NCBI GenBank assembly: GCA_905221065.1
Contig: CAJNBS010000002.1
Span: 1-64,000, forward strand
Length of the DNA: 64,000 nt
From: a bacterium
GTDB taxonomy: Bacteria; Bacillota; Bacilli; Lactobacillales; Streptococcaceae
Direction: 5' to 3'
Shown: positions 1 through 8,928 of the stretch, in pieces
Numbering within the stretch: position 1 is the stretch's first letter
How the letters are laid out: each line of letters starts with the position of its first letter
Made by a program: the position numbers and the translations under genes
The notes under the pieces: generated by a model
Database searches by the model: none
Told to the model about the DNA's origin: nothing
The model's input: the letters and a program-made list of their open reading frames with translations, nothing else

Positions 1-2460
1 AGTACTAGCGCTGTAGCCTCTACTTCAGCAAGTACTAGCGCTGTAGCGTCTACTTCAGCATCAACAAGTGCGGTAGCGTCTACATCGGCGTCAACAAGTG
101 CCGTAGCGTCTACTTCAGCAAGTACAAGCGCGGTAGCGTCTACCTCAGCAAGTACAAGCGCGGTAGCGTCTACGTCAGCGTCAACAAGTGCGGTAGCGTC
201 TACGTCAGCGTCAACAAGTGCGGTAGCGTCTACCTCAGCAAGTACAAGCGCTGTAGCCTCTACTTCAGCAAGTACAAGCGCGGTAGCGTCTACTTCAGCA
301 TCAACAAGTGCGGTAGCCTCTACCTCAGCAAGCACAAGTGCGGTAGCATCAACCTCAGCAAGCACAAGCGCTGTAGCGTCTACCTCAGCATCAACAAGTG
401 CTGTAGCGTCTACGTCAGCATCAACAAGCGCTGTAGCGTCAACGTCAGCAAGCACAAGCGCTGTAGCGTCTACTTCAGCTTCAACAAGTGCGGTAGCCTC
501 TACATCAGCAAGCACAAGTGCAGTAGCCTCTGCATCAGCAAGCACAAGTGCAGTAGCATCTACCTCAGCAAGTACTAGCGCCGTAGCGTCTACGTCAGCG
601 TCAACAAGTGCTGTAGCGTCTACCTCAGCATCAACAAGCGCTGTAGCGTCTACTTCAGCAAGCACAAGCGCTGTAGCGTCTACTTCAGCAAGTACTAGCG
701 CTGTAGCGTCTACCTCAGCAAGCACAAGCGCAGTAGCGTCTACGTCAGCATCAACAAGTGCGGTAGCGTCTACCTCAGCGTCAACAAGTGCAGTAGCATC
801 TACTTCAGCAAGTACTAGCGCCGTAGCGTCTACTTCAGCGTCAACAAGTGCTGTAGCATCAACATCAGCAAGCACAAGTGCGGTAGCGTCTACCTCAGCA
901 AGTACTAGCGCCGTAGCGTCTACGTCAGCAAGTACTAGCGCCGTAGCGTCAACCTCAGCAAGCACAAGTGCAGTAGCATCAACCTCAGCAAGCACAAGTG
1001 CTGTAGCATCAACCTCAGCAAGCACAAGTGCCGTAGCGTCTACCTCAGCAAGTACTAGCGCCGTAGCGTCAACCTCAGCATCAACAAGTGCGGTAGCGTC
1101 TACCTCAGCATCAACAAGTGCAGTAGCATCTACTTCAGCAAGTACAAGCGCTGTAGCGTCTACTTCAGCCTCAACAAGTGCGGTAGCGTCTACCTCAGCA
1201 AGTACTAGCGCTGTAGCGTCTACTTCAGCAAGCACAAGTGCGGTAGCGTCTACCTCAGCAAGCACAAGCGCTGTAGCCTCTACCTCAGCGTCAACAAGTG
1301 CGGTAGCGTCTACCTCAGCGTCAACAAGTGCAGTAGCGTCCACTTCAGCAAGTACTAGTGCCGTAGCGTCTACCTCAGCCTCAACAAGTGCCGTAGCGTC
1401 TACCTCAGCAAGTACTAGTGCTGTAGCGTCTACTTCAGCTTCAACAAGCGCTGTAGCCTCTACTTCAGCTTCAACAAGTGCAGTAGCATCAACCTCAGCA
1501 AGTACTAGTGCCGTAGCGTCTACCTCAGCTTCAACAAGCGCTGTAGCGTCTACTTCAGCCTCAACAAGTGCCGTAGCGTCTACCTCAGCCTCAACAAGTG
1601 CGGTAGCGTCTACCTCAGCTTCAACAAGTGCGGTAGCGTCTACCTCAGCCTCAACAAGTGCGGTAGCGTCTACCTCAGCCTCAACAAGTGCCGTAGCGTC
1701 TACCTCAGCGTCGACAAGTGCCGTAGCGTCTACCTCAGCCTCAACAAGTGCGGTAGCGTCTACGTCAGCAAGCACAAGTGCTGTAGCATCAACATCAGCA
1801 AGTACTAGCGCTGTAGCGTCTACCTCAGCTTCAACAAGTGCAGTAGCATCTACGTCAGCAAGCACAAGCGCTGTAGCATCAACCTCAGCCTCAACAAGTG
1901 CGGTAGCGTCTACTTCAGCAAGCACAAGTGCGGTAGCGTCTACTTCAGCAAGCACAAGCGCTGTAGCGTCTACCTCAGCGTCGACAAGTGCCGTAGCGTC
2001 TACCTCAGCTTCAACAAGCGCAGTAGCGTCTACCTCAGCGTCGACAAGTGCCGTAGCGTCAACATCAGCCAGCACAAGTGCCGTAGCGTCTACTTCAGCA
2101 TCAACAAGTGCAGTAGCATCTACGTCAGCAAGCACAAGTGCAGTAGCGTCTACGTCAGCAAGTACAAGCGCTGTAGCGTCTACTTCAGCATCAACAAGTG
2201 CGGTAGCCTCTACCTCAGCAAGCACAAGCGCGGTAGCGTCTACGTCAGCGTCAACAAGTGCCGTAGCATCTACCTCAGCAAGTACAAGCGCTGTAGCGTC
2301 TACGTCAGCAAGCACAAGTGCGGTAGCCTCAACCTCAGCAAGCACAAGCGCTGTAGCGTCTACCTCAGCAAGCACAAGTGCTGTAGCGTCTACCTCAGCA
2401 AGTACAAGTGCTGTAGCGTCTACGTCAGCAAGTACTAGCGCTGTAGCGTCTACCTCAGCA
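1..2460 (+). repeat. 82-copy tandem array of a 30-bp unit encoding [10 protein letters not shown]
   Basis: Every 30 bp restarts with either an AGY or a TCN serine codon, and all differences I saw are synonymous except in the unit at 511-540, where the second Thr of the decapeptide is Ala. Units beginning with AGT/AGC and units beginning with TCA/TCG are interspersed along the array. Copy number in such arrays usually varies between strains. Assembly of this region from short reads would be unreliable. Confidence 0.95.
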
Positions 2461-2847
2461 AGTCAATCGACTTCAACAAGTATGTCAGTTCCGGATAGTA
2501 CTGATAAACCAGACTTTAGTTTGAGTGATAGTGCTTCGCAGTCAGCAAGTCTAAGCACGTCAGTCTCAACATCGGTATCTATGTCTATTTCAACAAGTAC
2601 ATCAGTCTCAGAATCAGTTTCAACAAGTGCAAGCACACCAGTCTCTGAGTCTGAGTCAACAAGTGCATCTGCATCAATAGACACAGTATCTTCTGAAACA
2701 CCATCAGAATCAGCAGGTAAGTCAAGACAGCAATTGCCAAATACAGGTACAGAAGCTTCCAAATCATCTGTACTCCTTGGAGCTTTGGCAGCCGTGACTG
2801 GTCTAGGTATGTTTGCGAAACGCCGTAAACGTGATGACGAAGAATAA
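1..2847 (+). CDS. psrP: Serine-rich repeat adhesin, C-terminal part (PsrP-like, LPXTG-anchored), 5' end outside window
   Basis: The reading frame is open from the first base and gives 948 residues. Positions 1-2460 hold 82 tandem 30-bp units, each encoding [11 protein letters not shown] less regular Ser/Thr-rich stalk follows, then an LPNTG sorting motif, a hydrophobic segment and a basic tail (KRRKRDDEE), so the product is a sortase-anchored wall protein. Serine-rich repeat adhesins are O-glycosylated in the cytoplasm and exported by the accessory Sec system, and both sets of genes lie just downstream. Six of ten residues per unit carry a hydroxyl group that could be glycosylated. The signal peptide and ligand-binding region are upstream of the window. 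The symbol rests on synteny with the pneumococcal psrP-secY2A2 island. The repeat itself differs from the PsrP repeats I remember, so an S. mitis orthologue is equally possible. Confidence 0.9.
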   Translation, partial: STSAVASTSASTSAVASTSASTSAVASTSASTSAVASTSASTSAVASTSASTSAVASTSASTSAVASTSASTSAVASTSASTSAVASTSASTSAVASTSASTSAVASTSASTSAVASTSASTSAVASTSASTSAVASTSASTSAVASTSASTSAVASTSASTSAVASTSASTSAVASASASTSAVASTSASTSAVASTSASTSAVASTSASTSAVASTSASTSAVASTSASTSAVASTSASTSAVASTSASTSAVASTSASTSAVASTSASTSAVASTSASTSAVASTSASTSAVASTSASTSAVASTSASTSAVASTSASTSAVASTSASTSAVASTSASTSAVASTSASTSAVASTSASTSAVASTSASTSAVASTSASTSAVASTSASTSAVASTSASTSAVASTSASTSAVASTSASTSAVASTSASTSAVASTSASTSAVASTSASTSAVASTSASTSAVASTSASTSAVASTSASTSAVASTSASTSAVASTSASTSAVASTSASTSAVASTSASTSAVASTSASTSAVASTSASTSAVASTSASTSAVASTSASTSAVASTSASTSAVASTSASTSAVASTSASTSAVASTSASTSAVASTSASTSAVASTSASTSAVASTSASTSAVASTSASTSAVASTSASTSAVASTSASTSAVASTSASTSAVASTSASTSAVASTSASTSAVASTSASTSAVASTSASTSAVASTSASTSAVASTSASTSAVASTSASTSAVASTSASTSAVASTSASTSAVASTSASTSAVASTSASTSAVASTSASTSAVASTSASTSAVASTSASTSAVASTSASQSTSTSMSVPDSTDKPDFSLSDSASQSASLSTSVSTSVSMSISTSTSVSESVSTSASTPVSESESTSASASIDTVSSETPSESAGKSRQQLPNTGTEASKSSVLLGALAAVTGLGMFAKRRKRDDEE

Positions 2848-2893
2848 TCGGATTAAAAATACATAGAAAGTATTATTATCTCGATTTATGAAG

Positions 2894-2929
2894 AATCCCT
2901 TGGATGAAAACTCATCCAGGGGATTTTTT
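2894..2929 (+). terminator. Rho-independent terminator after the adhesin gene
   Basis: A G/C-containing inverted repeat (AATCCC-TGGATGA, loop, TCATCCA-GGGATT) is followed by a T run, 46 nt after the adhesin stop codon. It should separate the adhesin transcript from the glycosylation cluster. Confidence 0.85.
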
Positions 2930-3122
2930 GCATTATTTCGTCATAAATGTCCACTAATGATCTATATAGTGGATTGAAATAAGATATGAACAGAGAGCTT
3001 AGGAAAGTCAAATTAATTTCTAGAAATGTTTTAGAATCCATAGCGTACTATATTAGATTCAATCTAATATAGTTGTATTCGCATTTTTCTCGTACGATTG
3101 TAGACTATGGCAAACAAGACTT

Positions 3123-3280
3123 TATACTCAATGAAAATCAAAGAGCAAACTAGGAAACTAGCCGCAGGTTGCTCAAAACACTGTTTTGAGGTTATAGATA
3201 AGACTAACGAAGTCAGTCACATATATATATACGGCAAGGCGACGTTGACGCGGTTTAAATTTGATTTTCGAAGAGTATTA
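3123..3280 (-). repeat. BOX element (A-B-C type)
   Basis: The element ends with the boxA terminus (AATACTCTTCG on the minus strand) and begins with the boxC terminus TATACTCAATG. At 3231-3250 it contains ACGGCAAGGCGACGTTGACG, one base from the matching part of the classical BOX-A typing primer as I remember it. BOX elements are mobile-like intergenic repeats typical of S. pneumoniae and close relatives. A short frame inside it is not a gene. Confidence 0.85.
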
Positions 3281-3614
3281 AGACTTCTTTTTGCATGTGG
3301 ATTAATATCCTTGAAGAAATAAAACTCCATCGGTATGGCTTTGAATCGTATATGATTATCCTTCCAATTCGTTAATTGTATGTAAATTTATTAAATTTCA
3401 ATTCTGGGATAGCCTGGATATTTCTATGTAAGTTACTTTTATTATAAGAGTATTTGTGGTAAGATGTATATAATAAGAGAACACTATATAGTCTCTCTAT
3501 ATGAAGGGTAAATAACACTAAATTTGTATAAAAGTTTTCGTTAGATGACTACTTATTCATGTTGTAGGCATACTGATAGATATAGTCAATTTAGTTGGAA
3601 GGGGAAAGTTTTAA
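3281..3614. other. AT-rich intergenic stretch; one possible -10 box
   Basis: There is no credible gene here. A TATAAT box at 3469-3474 lies about 140 nt before the acyltransferase pseudogene and could be its promoter, but I see no good -35 partner. A GGAAGGGGAAAG stretch just before 3615 resembles a ribosome-binding site. Confidence 0.4.
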
Positions 3615-4494
3615 TTGATATCTGGAAAATTTTGTTTATTTTCACATAAAAATAAGCAACACCAACGTTATTTCCAATTCTTACCTGATGGTCAGATTAG
3701 AGATATTGGTGGAACAGGTCATGATAATGAGCGTTTTTGGAAATTAGAAGATCATAAACTTAAATTATATTCTAAGTCAGAGCAACTAACAGCAGTTTTT
3801 GAGTGTTGCTATGAAGAAGTAGGCCATTCCTACTGGGAAGGATTACATTAGGAAATTATTCCCTTGGAAATACGAATATATGATTCACGTTCGGATTTAT
3901 TTGATTACCTGACAAAATATACTAGTCGCTATTTGATTGATTACGGAGCTTTAATAATAGGGAAACATACGTATGGCATTCCTCAATTAATTGACTATGA
4001 TCACGGAGGTCAGGTTATAATTGGTGATTATTGTTCTATTGGGCATAATGTTCAATTTATCACTGCAAATCATGATTAAGAGTTGATTACAACTTATCCA
4101 TTCAAGAGTTTAGAGGTGTTTTACACGGATGATCCTCTGCAGATGACTGATGATCATATTTTGAAAAGTCCAACTCGAGTTGGTAATGATGTCTGGATTG
4201 GAAATAATGCGCAAATCATGGCTGGGGTAACTATTGGAGATGGTGCAGTCATAGCAGCAGGTGCTCTAGTGACAAAGGATGTAGAACCATATGCTGTTGT
4301 AGGAGGGAATCCAGCTAAAATGATTCGTTATCGTATAGCAGATCCTATATTTCGTGAACAAATGTTAGCAAATTGCGTGGTGGAATTGGCCGGAAGACAT
4401 TATTTCTGAACGATTGGATAAAATCATGAGTAAGGATATATCAGGATTTATAAAAGAATATTTACCAAATGATGGGGAAGTTAAACATGATTAA
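3615..4494 (+). pseudogene. Broken hexapeptide-repeat acyltransferase gene (two nonsense codons, one frameshift)
   Basis: From a TTG start, one frame runs through three pieces interrupted by TAG at 3849-3851 and TAA at 4077-4079. The pieces read as one protein: an N-terminal region of about 80 residues of unknown fold, then a left-handed beta-helix acyltransferase (CatB/Vat-like) with [35 protein letters not shown] and [10 protein letters not shown]. Near 4372-4378 the frame shifts. The alternative frame continues with the family's usual [14 protein letters not shown] tail to a TAA at 4492-4494. The ancestral product probably acylated a sugar, perhaps on the adhesin glycan, given the position at the head of the glycosylation cluster. 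Three independent lesions argue for real decay rather than sequencing error. Confidence 0.85.
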
Positions 4495-4610
4495 TCTGTT
4501 CTCAGAAATATTAGAATTGATTTAGAATATATCTTAAAAGATACGCACTGTACTGAGAACGACTTTGTTTTTTATATATTGCATCAGAAAAGGAGTATAT
4601 TATTAAAATT

Positions 4611-5495
4611 ATGGAAAAAATAAGTGTCATTGTTCCTGTTTACATGTCAGAACTATATCTTGAAAAATGCTTGGATAGTATCGTTCAACAAACCTATCAA
4701 AATCTTGAAATTATTTTGATTAATGATGGCTCAACAGATGGTTCAGCAACAATCTGTCAACGTTATCAAAATCAAGATGCACGTGTCAAAGTCTATCATA
4801 AAAGAAATGGTGGAGTTTCTTCTAGCCGCAATCGTGCCTTGGAAGTGGTAACTGGGGATTATATCGTTTTTGTAGATAATGATGACTGGTTGGAGTTGGA
4901 TCATATCCAAAATCTTTATGATTTATTGAAAAAAACAGATGCAGATATTGCAATCGGAAACTTTACTCAATTTCAGGAGGAACAAAATAGCTTTTTACTT
5001 CATGTAGGAAGAGATGATTATTTTGAACAGACCTATACGCCATTTGAATGGTTTTACCATCAATACGATGGTGAGTATAATTTTAGTCAATGCTTCACAG
5101 TTCCGTGGGCGAAGTTATACAAGACAGAGCTGTTTAAGGATATTGTATATCCAACAGATAAAAGTGTAGAGGATGATTACACAACTTATAAAGTTTATCT
5201 TCAGGCAGATAAAATTGCTTTTATGAATAAGGCTATCTATATCCATAGAAAACGTTCTACAAGTGTTACAAGGACAGTCAATCTTGCAGACGTATATCCC
5301 TTAAAGAGTATTGAAGAACGTATGACTATTCTACAATTAATTGGAGCTCCTCAGGAGTTATTAGATAGAGAAATTCAAGCTTATAAATGGCGATTATCTA
5401 TTCATGAAGAAGAAACTCTTAAACATGGAGACGTGGAATCTTATCAACAAATTTTGGTCAAAAAAGCAATTGCAGCTAAATATTTTGAAGGTTAG
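4611..5495 (+). CDS. GT2 family glycosyltransferase
   Basis: This 294-residue protein opens with the GT-A signature ISVIVPVY, then NDGSTDGS for nucleotide-sugar binding, and has DNDDW (about residue 95) where its paralogues have DSDDW. The metal-binding DxD-type motif is therefore kept in a slightly different form. The remaining 190 residues resemble the C-terminal helical part of the other GT2 enzymes of the cluster. It probably adds one sugar to the growing adhesin glycan, but donor and acceptor cannot be read from sequence. An AGGAG motif lies about 15 nt before the ATG, which is longer than usual. It stands alone between the acyltransferase pseudogene and a 464-bp non-coding gap. Confidence 0.85.
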   Translation: MEKISVIVPVYMSELYLEKCLDSIVQQTYQNLEIILINDGSTDGSATICQRYQNQDARVKVYHKRNGGVSSSRNRALEVVTGDYIVFVDNDDWLELDHIQNLYDLLKKTDADIAIGNFTQFQEEQNSFLLHVGRDDYFEQTYTPFEWFYHQYDGEYNFSQCFTVPWAKLYKTELFKDIVYPTDKSVEDDYTTYKVYLQADKIAFMNKAIYIHRKRSTSVTRTVNLADVYPLKSIEERMTILQLIGAPQELLDREIQAYKWRLSIHEEETLKHGDVESYQQILVKKAIAAKYFEG

Positions 5496-5959
5496 TCAAA
5501 CACATTTTATAAATTGATTTTTCTCTATTTTTAGATAGAAAAAGTGGCCTATACTCAAAAATTAGAATGTTATCTAAATTTTGATGTAGGTTGCTTTTTT
5601 ACGTTTGTCAGATAGCTATTCTAAAATAATAAGATTCTTTATATTAATAGATTCTTAAAAGATGCTTGATATGCGGACAGATGAGTCATTTCTTTGGATG
5701 AAGTGAATTAAAAATGTATCTTTAGGATTGATCATTAGAAAATGTGATCACATAATTGCAGTAAGATTGCAATGCTGAATATTTCAAATTATTTTCCTTT
5801 TGTTTTTGCATAATTATTCGATTTGAAATGTGATTATAATTTAGTATTGTAAGAACGTTATTGTCAATGAAATAAACATATTTTTTTAATTTGAAATTCC
5901 TTAATAGCTTAAAAAATAGCATAAAAAATGTTATAATAGTAGGAAAGGAGAACGGCTAC
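5496..5959. other. AT-rich intergenic gap before the main glycosyltransferase operon
   Basis: No convincing gene is present. The only clear element is an extended -10 promoter near the right end. An imperfect hairpin around 5520-5545 (TTTTCTCTA...TAGATAGAAAA) could be a weak terminator of the preceding gene. Confidence 0.4.
5929..5937 (+). promoter_or_regulatory. Extended -10 promoter (TGTTATAAT) of the glycosyltransferase operon
   Basis: TG at 5929-5930, one spacer base and a perfect TATAAT at 5932-5937 lie 22 nt before the ATG at 5960. The -35 region is poor, which extended -10 promoters tolerate. The same nine bases occur before secY2. Confidence 0.65.
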
Positions 5960-8044
5960 ATGACTGAAAAAATTACGGTAATAGTACCAGTTTATAATGT
6001 TGAACTTTATCTAGAAAAATGTTTGGATAGTTTGATTGATCAAACTTATAAAAATCTTGAGATTATTGTAATCAATGATGGTTCTACAGATAATTCGGGC
6101 GAAATTTGTCAAGAGTATGCGCAAAAAGATAATCGAATTGTTTATATTGAAAAAGAAAATGGTGGTCAGTCTGAAGCAAGAAATATGGGATTGGATCGAA
6201 TGACAGGATCTTATGTGACCTTTGTTGATTCAGATGACTGGGTTGAGTTAGATTATGTAGAAACCCTATATAAAAAAATAACGGAGTATCAGGCTGATAT
6301 TGCGGTTGGAAATTATTATTCTTTTAATGAAGCTGAGGGAATGTACTACTTTTATATATTTGGAGATTCCTATTATGAGAAAGTTTATGATAATGTCTCT
6401 GTCTTTGAAAACTTGTATGAGTCTCAGTATATGAAGAGTTTCGCTTTGATATCTGTTGGGGGAAAACTTTATAAGTCAGACTTGGTTAAACAATTACGTT
6501 TTGATATAGGCAAGCTAGGAGAAGATGGTTATCTCAATCAAAAGATTTACTTACTTGCTGAGAAGACTATTTATTTGAATAAAGGATTATATGCCTATCG
6601 CCAAAGAGAAGGAAGCAGTTCTAGAATTTGGACAGAAAAGTGGATGCATGCCTTAGTTGATGCTATGTCTGAGCGTATTACACTACTAGCTAATATGGGT
6701 TATCCACTTGAGAAGCACTTGGCAGTTTATCGTCAGATGTTGGAGGTCAGTCTCGCAAACGGTCAAGCTAGCGGCTTATCTGATACAGCAACATATAAAG
6801 AGTTTGAAATGAAAAGAACTCTTTTAAATCAGTTATCGATACAAGAGTCAAGCGAAAAGAAAGCCATTGTACTAGCAGCAAACTATGCCTATGTTGAGCA
6901 GGTCATGACGACTATTAAATCTATTTGCTATCACAATCGCTCAATTCGTTTCTATTTGATTAATAGTGATTTTCCAAATGAGTGGATTAAGCAATTAAAT
7001 AAGCGATTAGAAAAGTTTGATTCAGAAATTATCAATTGCCGGGTTACGTCTGAGCAAATTTCGCGTTATAAAACTGATATTAGTTACACTGTTTTTTTAC
7101 GTTATTTTGTGGCTGATTTCGTGAAAGAAGACAAAGCTCTATATTTAGACTGCGATTTAGTGGTAACGAAAAATTTGGATAACTTGTTTGAAACAGATTT
7201 GCAAGACTATCCATTAGCAGCTGTTCGAGATTATGGAGGAAGAGTATACTATGGCAGGGAAATGTTCAATGCGGGTGTTTTACTAATCAACAATCGTTTG
7301 TGGAAACAAGAGAATATGTCCCAACGCTTGATAGATTTGACAAATGAGTGGCACGATAAGGTGGATCAAGCGGATCAAAGTATTTTAAATATGCTCTTTG
7401 AAAATAAATGGATAGAGATGGAATTTGATAATAACCATGTTGTGACTCATAAGCAATTCACAGACTATGAGTTACCAGCAGGTCAAGATTATCCTGGTAT
7501 TATCCACTATCTCTCACATAGAAAGCCGTGGAAAGATTTGGCAGCGCAAACCTATCGTGATGTTTGGTGGTATTACCATAACCTAGAATGGACAGAATTG
7601 GGCCAAAATTATCATTTACATCCGTTACAAAAGTCTCATATCTATCCTACAAAAGAACCTTTCACTTGTTTAATATATACTGCTTCAGATCAAATTGAGC
7701 AGCTGGAAACACTAATAGTGGCTTTACCAGAAGTGCAATTTAAGATTGCAGCAAGAGTAATCGTTAGTGAGAATCTTTCTAGATTTGTTGTGTATCCAAA
7801 CGTTACTGTTTATTCTGGAACAGTGTCTTTAGAGGAATTGGATAGAGAATTGGTAGAAACTTGTCAGCTTCTTTTAGATATCAACTATGGTGAGAAGGAA
7901 GTAGAGATATTAGAGCAATTTATTTCCCAAAATAAACCAATTTTAGCCTTTGAAAATACTAAATCGTATGAAGCGAATCAAGAGATGTATCAGATTGATC
8001 AAGTTTCAGAAATGATAGAGAGAATAAGAGAGTTAAATAGATGA
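5960..8044 (+). CDS. Fusion glycosyltransferase: GT2 + GT8 + GtfB-like C-terminal module
   Basis: The protein has 694 residues from the ATG at 5960, chosen because AGGAAAGGAG lies just before it. An upstream in-frame ATG at 5891 precedes the promoter and is unlikely. Residues 1-280 form a GT2 domain (ITVIVPVYN, NDGSTDNS, DSDDW). Residues about 298-560 form a GT8 domain with DCD near residue 396 and the HYLSHRKPWK block. Residues about 568-690 match the C-terminal half of GtfB (SDQIEQLE, LLLDINYGE, KPILAFENT). Two catalytic domains suggest that it adds two sugars in succession, as reported for multidomain enzymes of the PsrP pathway. The exact sugars are not inferable. Its stop overlaps the next start (ATGA), so the genes are translationally coupled. 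Confidence 0.85.
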   Translation: MTEKITVIVPVYNVELYLEKCLDSLIDQTYKNLEIIVINDGSTDNSGEICQEYAQKDNRIVYIEKENGGQSEARNMGLDRMTGSYVTFVDSDDWVELDYVETLYKKITEYQADIAVGNYYSFNEAEGMYYFYIFGDSYYEKVYDNVSVFENLYESQYMKSFALISVGGKLYKSDLVKQLRFDIGKLGEDGYLNQKIYLLAEKTIYLNKGLYAYRQREGSSSRIWTEKWMHALVDAMSERITLLANMGYPLEKHLAVYRQMLEVSLANGQASGLSDTATYKEFEMKRTLLNQLSIQESSEKKAIVLAANYAYVEQVMTTIKSICYHNRSIRFYLINSDFPNEWIKQLNKRLEKFDSEIINCRVTSEQISRYKTDISYTVFLRYFVADFVKEDKALYLDCDLVVTKNLDNLFETDLQDYPLAAVRDYGGRVYYGREMFNAGVLLINNRLWKQENMSQRLIDLTNEWHDKVDQADQSILNMLFENKWIEMEFDNNHVVTHKQFTDYELPAGQDYPGIIHYLSHRKPWKDLAAQTYRDVWWYYHNLEWTELGQNYHLHPLQKSHIYPTKEPFTCLIYTASDQIEQLETLIVALPEVQFKIAARVIVSENLSRFVVYPNVTVYSGTVSLEELDRELVETCQLLLDINYGEKEVEILEQFISQNKPILAFENTKSYEANQEMYQIDQVSEMIERIRELNR

Positions 8045-8919
8045 GGAAAAATACTGTGCGAGGTGATGCACTAATCTTAACTGTAAGTGATCAGATTGAA
8101 CAATTAGAATACATTTTGGAAAACTTACCAGATATTTGTTTTCATATTGCAGCTCCTGTACAGTTTTCTGAAAAGATAAAAGTACTGGAGTCTAAATATA
8201 ATGTCCGTCTCGTGACAGTTACGACTGATCAGCAAATTGATTTTCTAGTGAATATGTGTGATTTCCTACTAGATATCAATCACTTTCAAGAAGTAGATGC
8301 TATTGTATCAAGGTTTGTTCAGATTGGGAAACCTGTCTTTGCATTTGACAATACAGTACATGGAAATCAGGGGCAGGAAGTTTTTCTATCAAGTACACCA
8401 GATAAATTGGTTTCTAGAGTGGGAGAGTATCTGAATGAAGTCAGACTAGGCACCAATCATCAAGAAAATATCATCCAAGATGGAAATTGGAATGTATTTC
8501 AAATTGATAGTAAAGCTAGTCTAATTGTGGGAAACAATGTCATTTGTAGAAATTTTGAGAATTTCCATGTCTCTTCTGGTAAGGTAATACTGCATGATGG
8601 TGTTTTTATCAATAACTCTTGTAGTTTTAACTGTATGGAAAGAATTGAAATCGGTTCTGGAACTATGATGGGAGAGGGCGTTCGTTTCTATGATCACGAC
8701 CATATTTATACTACTGAAACAATCGAAAAATGGCAGTGGACTACAGCGCCAATAAGAGTTGGAAGAGATTGCTGGATAGGAAGTAATGTCACAATTTTAA
8801 AAGGAGTGACTATTGGTGATAACACCATTATAGGTGCAGGATGCTTAGTACGGAAAGATATCCCGGCTAATAGTGTAGTTTATAATGATGGGAATCTTAT
8901 TGTAAAAGAAAGAGGATAA
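8041..8919 (+). CDS. GtfB-like module fused to a hexapeptide-repeat acyltransferase
   Basis: The first 135 or so residues are the module shared with GtfB and four neighbours (ALILTVSDQIEQLE, FLLDINHFQEVD, KPVFAFDNTVH). Residues about 150-290 form a left-handed beta-helix acyltransferase with DCWIGSNVTILKGVTIGDNT and the usual VGAGCLV-like turn. Such domains generally transfer acetyl or related groups from CoA to a sugar hydroxyl. Fused to a GtfB-type module and set among adhesin glycosyltransferases, it probably acylates the adhesin glycan. It would be the functional counterpart of the broken acyltransferase upstream. It overlaps the preceding gene by 4 bp. The acyl group and target position are unknown. 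Confidence 0.8.
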   Translation: MRKNTVRGDALILTVSDQIEQLEYILENLPDICFHIAAPVQFSEKIKVLESKYNVRLVTVTTDQQIDFLVNMCDFLLDINHFQEVDAIVSRFVQIGKPVFAFDNTVHGNQGQEVFLSSTPDKLVSRVGEYLNEVRLGTNHQENIIQDGNWNVFQIDSKASLIVGNNVICRNFENFHVSSGKVILHDGVFINNSCSFNCMERIEIGSGTMMGEGVRFYDHDHIYTTETIEKWQWTTAPIRVGRDCWIGSNVTILKGVTIGDNTIIGAGCLVRKDIPANSVVYNDGNLIVKERG

Positions 8920-8928
8920 TTTGGAGCT

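Noticed and set aside
1..2460. CRISPR-like regularity of the 30-bp array
   Set aside because: There are no spacers; units are contiguous, in frame and part of a protein.
2463..2762. Open frame on the minus strand opposite the adhesin stalk
   Set aside because: It is a mirror of the Ser/Thr-rich repeat codons; it has no ribosome site and no family features.
3107..3322. Short open frame of 71 codons after the adhesin gene
   Set aside because: It lies almost wholly in the BOX element, and its codons are the repeat itself.
5891..5959. Upstream in-frame start for the GT2-GT8 fusion
   Set aside because: It lies before the promoter -10 box and lacks a ribosome site; the ATG at 5960 has AGGAAAGGAG.
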